Shown one piece after another: positions 8,137 to 16,944 of a stretch of 64,000 nt of DNA. The translations under genes were made by a program, and so were the position numbers. The stretch spans positions 1,178,001 through 1,242,000 of the forward strand of contig NZ_FTPP01000001.1 of NCBI RefSeq assembly GCF_900156345.1. Reading direction: 5' to 3'. How positions within the stretch are numbered: position 1 is the stretch's first letter; each line of letters begins with the position of its first letter. Source of the DNA: Pontibacter indicus (GTDB lineage: Bacteria; Bacteroidota; Bacteroidia; Cytophagales; Hymenobacteraceae). The notes beneath the pieces were generated by a model. That model saw only the letters and a program-made list of their open reading frames with translations, was not told the DNA's origin and made no database searches.

Positions 8137-9516
8137 TTGATTCATCAGTTCTTACATACCGATACCATTGCAGCGGTTGCCACGGCATCCGGCACAGGCG
8201 CCATTTCAGTCATTCGTCTCTCCGGTCCGGAGGCCATCACCATTACGAACGCTGTTTTCAAAGGTAAGGACCTGACCGAGCAGGCCAGCCATACCATTCA
8301 TTTCGGCACCTTGCGCGACGGAGACAAGATCATTGACGAAGTGCTGGTTTCCCTGTTCGTGGCGCCCCACTCCTATACCAAAGAGAACGTGGTAGAGATC
8401 TCCTGTCACGGCTCCGATTTTATTGTGCAGCAGATCATGCAGCTGCTTCTGAAAAAAGGCGCACGCCTGGCCAATGCCGGAGAGTTTACAAAACGCGCCT
8501 TCCTGAACGGGCAGTTTGACCTGGCCCAGGCCGAGGCCGTGGCCGACCTGATCGCTTCTGACTCTGCCCTTTCGCACGAAGTAGCCATGAAGCAGATGCG
8601 CGGTGGTTTTTCACAGGAGATCAAGCGGCTGCGGGCTGAGCTAGTGCACTTCGCTTCCATGATCGAGCTCGAATTAGATTTCGGTGAAGAAGATGTAGAA
8701 TTCGCTGACCGTGAGCAACTACGCTCTCTGATCCTGAACATACAGCAGATCATACGCGAACTGCTTAAGTCATTTGAGCTGGGCAATGTGATCAAAAACG
8801 GCGTCCCAACCGTGATCGTCGGCAAACCAAACGCCGGTAAATCCACCTTGCTCAACAAGCTGCTCAACGAGGAGAAAGCCATCGTGTCGGATGTACCGGG
8901 CACCACCCGCGACTTCATCGAAGACGAGATCAACATCGGAGGCATAACGTTCCGCTTTATCGACACGGCCGGTCTGCGCGAAACCACCGACAAGGTAGAG
9001 GCCATCGGGGTGGAACGCACGCTGCAGAAGCTGAGCCAGTCGTCGCTCATCATTTACCTCTTCGACATCACCACCACCACGACGGAAGAGTTACAAGCTG
9101 AGTTGGAAGAGCTTAACCCGAAGAAGCTGCCTTTGCTTGCTGTCGCCAACAAAATAGACCAGGCTATACCTGAGCAACTGGCTGAATTTGCAGGTATAGC
9201 AGGCCTGGTACAGATTTCTGCAGCAGAAGGTGCACACCTGGAAGATCTAAAACAGGCGCTGGTAGAAAAGGTGAACCTGGGCAAGCTCAACACCCAGCAG
9301 CAAACCATTGTGACCAACCTTCGCCACGTCGACAGCCTGAACAAAACCTATGAAGCGCTGGACGATGTGCTAAACGGTCTCGCCCTGGGCATGAGCGGCG
9401 ACCTGGTGGCGGCCGATATCCGCCGGGCGCTCTACAGCCTTGGCCAGATCACGGGGGAAATCACAACGGATGACTTGCTGGATAACATCTTTACGAAGTT
9501 CTGCATCGGCAAATAG
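8137..9516 (+). CDS. mnmE: tRNA uridine-5-carboxymethylaminomethyl modification GTPase MnmE
   Basis: MnmE works with MnmG in the cytosol to install carboxymethylaminomethyl groups on wobble U34 of several tRNAs. The 459-residue protein has the N-terminal folate-binding domain (DTIAAVATASGTGAISVIRLSG), an inserted G domain with GKPNAGKS at 229-236, TTRD, DTAGL and NKID, and the diagnostic C-terminal CIGK (456-459) whose Cys is essential in the family. The start is TTG at 8137; no in-frame ATG lies close upstream and the next residues align with the family N-terminus. A good terminator follows. Confidence 0.95.
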   Translation: MIHQFLHTDTIAAVATASGTGAISVIRLSGPEAITITNAVFKGKDLTEQASHTIHFGTLRDGDKIIDEVLVSLFVAPHSYTKENVVEISCHGSDFIVQQIMQLLLKKGARLANAGEFTKRAFLNGQFDLAQAEAVADLIASDSALSHEVAMKQMRGGFSQEIKRLRAELVHFASMIELELDFGEEDVEFADREQLRSLILNIQQIIRELLKSFELGNVIKNGVPTVIVGKPNAGKSTLLNKLLNEEKAIVSDVPGTTRDFIEDEINIGGITFRFIDTAGLRETTDKVEAIGVERTLQKLSQSSLIIYLFDITTTTTEELQAELEELNPKKLPLLAVANKIDQAIPEQLAEFAGIAGLVQISAAEGAHLEDLKQALVEKVNLGKLNTQQQTIVTNLRHVDSLNKTYEALDDVLNGLALGMSGDLVAADIRRALYSLGQITGEITTDDLLDNIFTKFCIGK

Positions 9517-9548
9517 CATCTCAAAATAACACAATATCACATTCAAAC

Positions 9549-9582
9549 AAAAGCCTTATTATCGCTGATAATCAGGCTTTTT
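9549..9582 (+). terminator. Intrinsic terminator after mnmE
   Basis: AAAAGCCT and AGGCTTTT form the base of a hairpin, with an inner ATTATC/GATAAT stem, a GCT loop and a T-run on the plus strand, 33 nt after the mnmE stop. Confidence 0.8.
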
Positions 9583-9893
9583 CGCACCCCTCCTCTTTGT
9601 GCATCAAAAACAATAGCCTTATATTTATACTATCGTTGTACCTCGTTTGTACCAAAAATACCCTATTTGTACCCCACTACTGAAAACGGGGGAGATCATT
9701 TGACTTATTTAACACTAACAATACTTAATTAACGCTAGCTGCTCTTAATAGCCATGAGCTCCAACATCAGAATACAGCGCATGGGCCTGGCCTGTCCAAC
9801 TCCTGTGCCCCCTTTTAGCTCATTGAAAATTAGAGACTGGGGGTCTTATCAGCTAAAAGCCACAACACGAAATGGGACTGTGCCGGCATAGGA
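9583..9893. other. Intergenic region between mnmE and the convergent ABC-M1 gene
   Basis: No gene is visible. The word TTGTACC occurs at 9636, 9647 and 9667, that is with 11- and 20-bp offsets. A 9-bp inverted repeat CTTTTAGCT/AGCTAAAAG (9812-9820 and 9851-9859) lies downstream of the minus-strand gene and may be a weak terminator for it. Confidence 0.45.
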
Positions 9894-12800
9894 TTAGTCG
9901 CCCTCTTGCCTCATATTATCATCCAGCCGCAGGTCAATCATCAGCTTGTTTGGGTCAATCCCACCGCTTTCGGGCTTTCGTGGCACGGTCATTTTTATAA
10001 GCTGCTCACCGGACCGGACGCGGTGCATCCGCAGGTAGAGTGGCTCGCTCAGTCCCTTGCCTTCTTCATACAGACCGACTTCCAGCCAGTCATGCATGGG
10101 CACCTCCTCTTCATTGCCCGCACTGTCCACGACCACCTTTTGCGCCTGTATCTTCAGGGTTACCCTCCAGTCGCCCGACTTCGACTCCTCTGCCACAAAC
10201 TGTTTGGTTTTGAGGCGCCAATACGTGTTCTCCTTGAACAGGTCGGTTAAGAGGTAATGCAATGAGTCGGGGGTTGCCTGCTGAAGCTCCTGGTAGAGAT
10301 CCAACGTGGTGGGCAGGGGCAGTTCGCCAGTCGTGCGTTTTTGGAGCAGACTCCGTAGCGCCCCGTTGACTTTCTCTTTCCCGATGTACTTACTCAGGGC
10401 ATACAGGGCGAGACCACCCTTTTTATAATATAAAAACTCCTCATTGGCCTGAAGCAGGGAAGCGGAGACCAGGGAGCGGGGCATCGCGTATGAGGCATGC
10501 AGGTAGTCCACGTATTGCTGTAAATGGTGATCCCCATAGTCCTTTTCCAGCACCTGCATGCCGGAATACACGGAAAGGCTTTCGATCAGCACACCGGCCC
10601 CTTCTACGTAGGCAGGTGTTAACCTGGCCAAGCCCCACCACTGGTGCGCCATTTCATGCGCCATAATATAATAAGGCAAGTCAAAGCCACCGGGACTGTC
10701 ATCGGGATTTAGAATGGCATACTGCTCTCCGAAATATACAATGCCCGCATCTGCACTTGCCCCTCCCCCAGGCCCGGCACCCTCTACCAGCGTGAAGGAT
10801 TCAAACGGGTAAGGGCCAAACTGCGCTGTATAATAAGCCAGTGAAGCTTTCACGCTCCGGAGCATGCGTTCGATGTTCTGATCATGGCTGGGATGATGAT
10901 AAATCCTGATCGTCACATCCTTCCACCTGCTTTCCTTCACTTGATAGTTTGCCGACAGGATGGCGTACTCCCCCCCGATCGAAGCATTCGTTTTATAGTG
11001 GAAATAGCGACGACCATCTTTTTCCCAGGTACTGTGCAGTACACCCGGCGCAACGGCTACTTCACCCTTTGCGGTTCCGACAATGGCTTCGAAGGTCGTC
11101 TGATCTGCACTGAAAGGCTTCCTGCGTGCTTCATGCTCATAAAGAGAAGGCAATACAGGGCGTGCAGCCAGCTGATGATTTTTCCGGATATACGCGTCTT
11201 GGATTTCCCGGAAGCGTTGGTAGCCGATGGCAGGGAGCAGGTCGTAGTTTGTAAAGAAGGTACCGTTCGCCACTACCAAGGGCTTTGTGTTCCTGTGACG
11301 GAAACCATTTTGTTTGTGGTGCACCACAAAATCTACCTGCAGCGAATCACCGGGCTGCAGTGGAGCTTTCAGGGCGTATAGGCGGAAACCGAATGCGCTG
11401 TCAGTCAGCACCCCGGCAGCCGGCCGGTTAAAGCGTACCTCTCCAAACGCAGCTCCCGGTTCGCTTCCCAGCTGGATGGTGTCTAAGGCGGCGGTGGTCT
11501 TATTCACCAGCGTATAGGCTCCTCGTATCTCCACTTCCTGCTGGTCAGGATACAGCTCGACTTGTAGTTTCGTAGCCGTCAGTTGGGGTTGGGGCGACTG
11601 GTTGTAGCGGCCGTAGCGCCGCTCGTATTCAGCCTCCCATTCCAGGCCGTCAGCCTCTGTGTGGTACGCGTTCAGCACATTCGTATTGTAAAAGATGAAG
11701 CTCCCCGTAGTCAGCAGGAGCCCTGTACCGATCACGGTCACCCAAACAGTGGAGCGCTTGATGCGTCGCGGTGCTACCCTAAGACGGTGTTTCAGGCTTT
11801 GCTCCCTTCCCCGTACCCACAGCAGCCTTCCCCCCACTAAAAGCAGTAAGGCCCAGGCAGTCCAGTACAGTTTAAACCACAGCCACGGCCCCAGCGTTGG
11901 TCCGAAACCACGCATGTCGGTGTACCACCATCCCGGGTCCGCTCCATAGATGAGCAGAGGGTGCTCGACGCCAAACCTGGAAGGAAAGGCCATAAAGCAA
12001 AATACGAAGAGCAACACCAGATAAGCGATGTGTTTTTGATTCACCACGACGTGCACCACCAGGGCAAGCAGGGCAAAGAGCAGGTAGTCTATGAGTTGAA
12101 GTCCGAATAGCGCCTTCACGTATAGGCCTGGCTCTAACTTATCGTAGCCCAAGATGAACTGCATCCCGATGCCGCCGGTCATGAGCAACCCCAGCCAGGC
12201 CAGGATAATGAGCCCGAGGCCCATGAACTTGCCCATGAAAAGGACCCAATCCGGTACCGGTGCAGCATCCGCCACATCCCCCAGACCGGCATCCCGCTCA
12301 CGCCACACCAGCTCGCCCGCGAAGTAGAGGATGAGCAGCGGGATCACCACCCAGGGCGAGGAGACGTTGCCTACGGGAGCAGCCAGACAGCCGATCACCT
12401 GCTGGGTGGTCGAGAGCAGCGGAACCCCGTTTTCCTTCATAATGAAGGCGCCGAAGACAGCCGAAGCCAGGGCAATGGCGCCCACCAGTGTAAGCCCTAC
12501 AGGGTTTCTGGCTATCATCCCAAAAGATGCCCTCGTCATTGCCAGAAGCTGCCAGAACCGGGTGGCAAAGCCGAAGCTTCGCTGCACCTGTGGCACAGTA
12601 ATGGAGGCTGCTCCACCTGTAGCTCCCTTAGCAGGCGCTTCGGTCTGCGCTTTGGAACGCCGTTTAAGGCGAGGCCACCGGCTGTTGGTTACAGGATGAA
12701 CAAAACCGTAGCGGCGGTAGGCAAGCCACAGAATCCCTGCGGCGGCGGCAAGCCAGCAGATGCGGTTCAGCAGGAAGACTCCTTCCAGCGCCATCAGGCG

Positions 12801-13484
12801 TGTATTCTTATCGGGTGCAGTCCATGTTTGCATTTCGCCGCCTACAATGCCGGCAACCCCTATCGGGTCCAATAAGGCGGCCCAGCTCCAGTTCCCAAGG
12901 AGCGTTGCCGCCGACATGGCGATGAGCTGTGGGAAAATGGCTAGCAGCAGGCTGGCCAGGTAACTTGTCATCACCCGGTGGCTAAGCGCTGCAAAGGTGA
13001 ACTGCAGGGCGGTTGCTACAAAGACTGTCGGCAAGGCAATCAGGAAATACACATTCAGGTATACCCATGGCCTGAAAGGCAGCAGTTCGCCATGCTCCCT
13101 ACCCGGCAGGTAAAAGAAAAGGAGTATGCCGACCGGCAAGGAAAGGACTAGCAATGCATTCACTGCCAAGGCTGCCAGAAACTTTCCACCCAGGTAGTCA
13201 AGCTTGGAGACAGGCGTGGTATAGATCAGGGGATGAATACGTGCCTGCGCGTCCCGGGCTGCTGCCTGGCCGGCTATGGAAGCTCCCATCATCAGCCAGA
13301 GCAGGCCGCCGAGCACGGTAAGGGCCGTGACAAGGAAAGTATTGTTTGGGTAGACGCCGTCGCCGGGGGAGATGACCTGGTTCATGCCAAAGGTAAAGGC
13401 AAGCAGAAGAGCGAGGCAGAGCCAGGTGAAGGTGCGCCTGACCAGGTAGGCGAACTCAAAGCAAAAGATTTTCCAGCGTATCAT
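9894..13484 (-). CDS. ABC-2 permease fused to M1-family metallopeptidase
   Basis: This 1196-residue membrane protein has an N-terminal half of ABC-2 type transmembrane segments (two clusters, about residues 1-260 and 310-600). A C-terminal soluble part resembles the M1 aminopeptidase family. The gluzincin zinc site HEMAHQWWG is intact (H943, E944, H947), and E968 in LIESL is placed to be the third ligand. The start ATG overlaps the stop of the ATPase gene by four bases, so the two are co-translated and form one exporter-like complex. Substrates are unknown. Similar permease-peptidase fusions are found in Bacteroidota. The peptidase probably faces outward, which is inference. Confidence 0.85.
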   Translation of the reverse strand: MIRWKIFCFEFAYLVRRTFTWLCLALLLAFTFGMNQVISPGDGVYPNNTFLVTALTVLGGLLWLMMGASIAGQAAARDAQARIHPLIYTTPVSKLDYLGGKFLAALAVNALLVLSLPVGILLFFYLPGREHGELLPFRPWVYLNVYFLIALPTVFVATALQFTFAALSHRVMTSYLASLLLAIFPQLIAMSAATLLGNWSWAALLDPIGVAGIVGGEMQTWTAPDKNTRLMALEGVFLLNRICWLAAAAGILWLAYRRYGFVHPVTNSRWPRLKRRSKAQTEAPAKGATGGAASITVPQVQRSFGFATRFWQLLAMTRASFGMIARNPVGLTLVGAIALASAVFGAFIMKENGVPLLSTTQQVIGCLAAPVGNVSSPWVVIPLLILYFAGELVWRERDAGLGDVADAAPVPDWVLFMGKFMGLGLIILAWLGLLMTGGIGMQFILGYDKLEPGLYVKALFGLQLIDYLLFALLALVVHVVVNQKHIAYLVLLFVFCFMAFPSRFGVEHPLLIYGADPGWWYTDMRGFGPTLGPWLWFKLYWTAWALLLLVGGRLLWVRGREQSLKHRLRVAPRRIKRSTVWVTVIGTGLLLTTGSFIFYNTNVLNAYHTEADGLEWEAEYERRYGRYNQSPQPQLTATKLQVELYPDQQEVEIRGAYTLVNKTTAALDTIQLGSEPGAAFGEVRFNRPAAGVLTDSAFGFRLYALKAPLQPGDSLQVDFVVHHKQNGFRHRNTKPLVVANGTFFTNYDLLPAIGYQRFREIQDAYIRKNHQLAARPVLPSLYEHEARRKPFSADQTTFEAIVGTAKGEVAVAPGVLHSTWEKDGRRYFHYKTNASIGGEYAILSANYQVKESRWKDVTIRIYHHPSHDQNIERMLRSVKASLAYYTAQFGPYPFESFTLVEGAGPGGGASADAGIVYFGEQYAILNPDDSPGGFDLPYYIMAHEMAHQWWGLARLTPAYVEGAGVLIESLSVYSGMQVLEKDYGDHHLQQYVDYLHASYAMPRSLVSASLLQANEEFLYYKKGGLALYALSKYIGKEKVNGALRSLLQKRTTGELPLPTTLDLYQELQQATPDSLHYLLTDLFKENTYWRLKTKQFVAEESKSGDWRVTLKIQAQKVVVDSAGNEEEVPMHDWLEVGLYEEGKGLSEPLYLRMHRVRSGEQLIKMTVPRKPESGGIDPNKLMIDLRLDDNMRQEGD

Positions 13485-14407
13485 GACTGCACCTCCCCTA
13501 CCTGTGGCAGCTCCTGCTTATGATGATATCCTGCCATGGCGGTGAAGTAGACATCTTCCAAGTCGGGCTGCACCAGTTCGAAGCCCTTGCCGGGATCTTC
13601 TTCGCTGTAAACGTGGGCCACCGTCCGACCGCCCAGCAGCTTGGTAGAGATCACTTGATGTTCCTGCTCCAGGGACGGCAACGAGCCTTTCTCAGCAACA
13701 CACCGCCAGATCCTCCCCTGCAGCTCCCTTACTGCATGCATTGGTGCGGCATCCTGCAGGATTAGCCCTTTGTTGATGATAGCCATGTGGGTGCATAGTT
13801 CCGAGACATCCTCCACAATGTGGGTAGAGAGCAGCACCACGCTGTTCTCCCCCAGCTCGCTCAACAGGTTGAGAAAGCGAACCCGCTCGGCTGGGTCCAG
13901 GCCTGCCGTGGGTTCATCCACGATCAGCAGCTTCGGATTTCCCAGCAAGGCCACCGCCACCCCGAAGCGCTGCCGCATCCCCCCGGAAAAGCCGCCGAGC
14001 TTTTGGCTGCGTACCTCCCAGAGATTGGTTTGTTTCAGCAGGGCGGCTACCACTTCTCTTCTGGAAGCCCGGCTAGTGATGCCCTTGAGTACGGCGAAAT
14101 AATCCAGCAGATCTTCCGTCCTCACCCCGGGGTAAACTCCAAATTCCTGCGGGAGGTATCCCAGCGTCTGGCGCACCTCTTCTTTTTGCTTCAAGACATC
14201 GATTCCCCCCAGAAACACCTGGCCACTGTCAGGCTCCTGGAGGGTTGCCAGCGTGCGCATGAGGGTTGATTTGCCTGCACCGTTAGGACCCAGTAGCCCG
14301 TACATACCTGCCGGGATATCCAGGTAAACGTTACGTAGGGCCTGCACCCCGTTTGCATAGGTCTTCGAGACATTGCGGATTGAGAGGCTGATCTGCTGAT
14401 TTTCCAT
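13481..14407 (-). CDS. ABC transporter ATP-binding protein
   Basis: This 308-residue ATPase has Walker A (GPNGAGKST, about 38-46), the signature segment GGFSGGMRQR and Walker B (KLLIVDEPTAGLDP) with the D-loop and switch (LLSTHIVEDV). The length and DrrA/CcmA-like style fit drug, peptide or lipid exporters. The stop overlaps the start of the permease-peptidase gene in an ATGA arrangement. The gene diverges from a LytS/LytTR two-component pair, which is the likely regulator by context. Confidence 0.88.
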   Translation of the reverse strand: MENQQISLSIRNVSKTYANGVQALRNVYLDIPAGMYGLLGPNGAGKSTLMRTLATLQEPDSGQVFLGGIDVLKQKEEVRQTLGYLPQEFGVYPGVRTEDLLDYFAVLKGITSRASRREVVAALLKQTNLWEVRSQKLGGFSGGMRQRFGVAVALLGNPKLLIVDEPTAGLDPAERVRFLNLLSELGENSVVLLSTHIVEDVSELCTHMAIINKGLILQDAAPMHAVRELQGRIWRCVAEKGSLPSLEQEHQVISTKLLGGRTVAHVYSEEDPGKGFELVQPDLEDVYFTAMAGYHHKQELPQVGEVQS

Positions 14408-14657
14408 CGTTCTGATTTGAAGTGTTTATTTTCAAGAGCAAAGCCCCTCTACAGAGGCCACCCCTTCATTTCTGAATAAAGGAAACAGCTTGGAATGGGA
14501 AGGCAAAAAGCGATATATGACCTGCGTAAAGTAATCTGCCAAGGGACGCTAACTTCCGCCAAAGCACTGGCAGAGTCAACAGGCGGTTTCGTAGATCGGG
14601 ACAGGGCAGTGGCCGAGTAGGTCATCAGGAAATAACAGGAAAAGATATCTTTGGATT
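14408..14657. promoter_or_regulatory. Divergent control region: ABC exporter / two-component pair
   Basis: About 250 nt separate the two divergent operons. On the plus strand TATCTTTG (14646-14653) fits the TAnnTTTG -7 consensus and ends only four bases before the histidine kinase ATG, which could give a leaderless or nearly leaderless transcript. I found no clear box for the minus-strand operon. LytTR direct repeats were not recognised. Confidence 0.45.
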
Positions 14658-15695
14658 ATGAATAGAATTAAGAAGGTATTTACGCTGATCCACCTCGGTC
14701 TCTGGATTCTGTTTAGCCTGCTGGTAGCCCTCCAGCTAAGTCAGGACGATTCCAACTGGTTTCCCTTGACCATCGGGTTCATCCTGACATGCCTGTATGT
14801 TTTTTACAGTCATTTTTTTCTCCTGACCCGCTATGCAGGTAAAGGAAAGCGCGGTGCCTATTTTAAGTGGCTGGCAGCCATCATCTTCACCGGACCTTTC
14901 CTGTTTCTGCTGACGCATTACTACAAGCAGGATAACTGGGATCCCTTCCTCGGCTACTATACCATGGCCCTTGTGACCATTGTGCCGGCTTTCCTCTTTC
15001 TCAGCTGGCTTGCCCGGGTAACAGAGAACCTCGTGCTGAATACCATTCGGAAAGAACAGCTGGAAAAACAGGCCGTCCAGGCCGAGTTACACTATTTGAA
15101 ATCACAGATCAATCCGCACTTTTTATTCAATACGCTCAACAACATTCATACCCTGGTGTACAAACAGGCGCCGGCAGCACCGGAGGCCGTTCTGCGTCTG
15201 GCTTCCTTAATGCGCTACATGATCTATGAATCCAATGCCCCCACGGTGCCGCTTTCCAGGGAGATGAAGTACCTGCAGGATTATGTGGGTTTGCAGCAGC
15301 TTCGCTATAAGAAGAGCCCTGTGGTGGACCTGGCCCTTGAGGGAGACACAGCCTCCTGCCACATTGCCCCCCTGTTGTACATCCATCTGCTGGAGAATGC
15401 CTACAAACACAGCCCGGCCCGACTGGAGCCCGGTGCTATCCAGGTGCGCGTCACCATACAAGAGAACAGGCTTATCTTCCGTCTGCGGAACCCGGTCAAT
15501 AAAAGCCCGGCGCATGCCCTGGAAGAACCTGGCGGCATCGGGCTCCCCAATGTGCGGAAAAGACTGACCTTGCTGTATCCGGATCAACACAGCCTGGAAA
15601 TCCATAACTCGGGTGAAACATTTACAGTAACTTTAATCATCAACGGTCTTCCATTACAGGTTCATGAAGGAGAAACTCACTTGCTATATAATTGA
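14658..15695 (+). CDS. LytS/YehU-type sensor histidine kinase
   Basis: The N-terminal ~125 residues hold four hydrophobic segments, with no large extracellular sensor domain. They are followed by a His_kinase domain whose phosphoacceptor is H154 in SQINPHFLFNTLNNIH. The C-terminal ATP-binding region shows LLENAYKHS (N-box) and GGIGLPNVRKRL (G-box). It should autophosphorylate in response to a membrane or envelope signal and pass phosphate to the LytTR regulator, whose gene overlaps its end by 32 nt. The neighbouring ABC exporter may be both target and part of the sensing unit, as in some antimicrobial-peptide detoxification modules; this is inference. Confidence 0.9.
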   Translation: MNRIKKVFTLIHLGLWILFSLLVALQLSQDDSNWFPLTIGFILTCLYVFYSHFFLLTRYAGKGKRGAYFKWLAAIIFTGPFLFLLTHYYKQDNWDPFLGYYTMALVTIVPAFLFLSWLARVTENLVLNTIRKEQLEKQAVQAELHYLKSQINPHFLFNTLNNIHTLVYKQAPAAPEAVLRLASLMRYMIYESNAPTVPLSREMKYLQDYVGLQQLRYKKSPVVDLALEGDTASCHIAPLLYIHLLENAYKHSPARLEPGAIQVRVTIQENRLIFRLRNPVNKSPAHALEEPGGIGLPNVRKRLTLLYPDQHSLEIHNSGETFTVTLIINGLPLQVHEGETHLLYN

Positions 15696-16392
15696 TGACG
15701 AGCATCTGGCGCAGGAGATACTGGAAGAGTATGTAGCGAAAGTCCCTTTCCTGGAGCTGAAAGGCACCTTTATGAGCCCCCTGGAAGCGGCGGCTCAACT
15801 GAAGGAAGATAAGCCGGACCTGCTTTTCCTGGACATCAACATGCCGGACCTGGACGGGCTTAGTTTCATCCCGATGCTGAACCCCAGGCCGATGATTATC
15901 CTGACCACGGCCTACGATCAGTATGCCCTGAAAGCCTTTGAACTGGAAGTGAAAGACTACCTGGTAAAGCCTTTTTCTTTTGAAAGGTTCTACAAAGGCG
16001 TGCTGCGCCTGTACCAGGAACAAAGCCCCATGCAGCTGCCTGAAAAAAAAGAAACAAACCCAGCGTCCATGCATGAGCAGGAATACCTCTTCCTGAAAGT
16101 AGGCCATCGCATCCAGAAGCTGGCGACCCGCGACATCCTATACGTGGAAGGCATGAAAGACTACCTGCGCATCCACACAGCCAGGGAGAAGATGATGACG
16201 CTCCTGAGCTTTGCGAAACTTGAAGAACTGCTGCCTGCCGGGGAATTTGCCCGGGTGCACCGCTCCTACCTGGTGGCCCTCGACAAGATTGACCACATCG
16301 AGAAGAACAGGATCAGAATCGCCGATCAGATCATCCCGATCAGCGATACCTACAGTGATGGTTTTTACAAAAAGTTAAGAGGCCTGAGCTAG
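15664..16392 (+). CDS. LytTR-family response regulator
   Basis: This 242-residue protein has an N-terminal receiver domain with D57 as phosphoacceptor (FLDINMPDLDG), the acidic pair at D11-D12 and K102 in LVKPF. The C-terminal LytTR DNA-binding domain starts near residue 138 and includes DILYVEGMKDYLRI and FARVHRSYLV. It would bind direct repeats upstream of target promoters, most obviously the divergent ABC exporter genes. The start lies inside the kinase gene, implying translational coupling. Confidence 0.92.
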   Translation: MKEKLTCYIIDDEHLAQEILEEYVAKVPFLELKGTFMSPLEAAAQLKEDKPDLLFLDINMPDLDGLSFIPMLNPRPMIILTTAYDQYALKAFELEVKDYLVKPFSFERFYKGVLRLYQEQSPMQLPEKKETNPASMHEQEYLFLKVGHRIQKLATRDILYVEGMKDYLRIHTAREKMMTLLSFAKLEELLPAGEFARVHRSYLVALDKIDHIEKNRIRIADQIIPISDTYSDGFYKKLRGLS

Positions 16393-16944
16393 ACGCTAAA
16401 AGAGTAGGACGCTCCACAACCGCTCTGGACGATAAAAGTAGGATGGCTTTTAACTTAATCGGGATAAAGAATCATACCCCCTGAAGTCGTCAGGCACGCT
16501 CACTCAATGTCCATTCTGCAGACCCGCCTTGTTCTGGCTGAAAAAAGGCGCGCGCCCTATACCTCCATGCACTGGATAGTATACCCGGAAAGCAGCTTGC
16601 GCCTGCTTCAGTTGAACTGGGACCCTGGCCTGGAGGAACGCATGATCACCGGGAACAATGCAGCTTTTGCTAATAAACAAGTAGACGGGCAAGTGCATGG
16701 CCAAGGGTGTATAGATTTACGGCAGCGGTAAATAAGATTAGAAAAACGCTCCGTGATTAGCTGCTTAACATCAAAATAGCCAACAACTTAGCACAGCACC
16801 CTATTGCCATAGGCTCACCCTGAATAGCATCAGATATTCGAATTTTACTGCTATGGATAAAATAGTATGAAATATTATTTTTCCAGCTTACATTGTGGTT
16901 TGCTTTTATAATCATTTCTAAGAGACCAGCAGAAAATAGAACGC
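16393..16944. other. Intergenic region, no supported gene
   Basis: An open frame at 16507-16731 has no recognisable domain and mixed composition, so I do not call it. The right half is AT-rich and must hold the promoter of the amino-acid permease. No clear promoter boxes, hairpin terminator or repeat were found. Confidence 0.4.

Noticed and set aside
8206..9344. Long minus-strand frames opposite mnmE
   Set aside because: They are shadows of the strongly conserved mnmE frame and show no domain.
16507..16731. 74-codon open frame in the gap before the amino-acid permease
   Set aside because: No start signal, no recognisable domain and no support from context.
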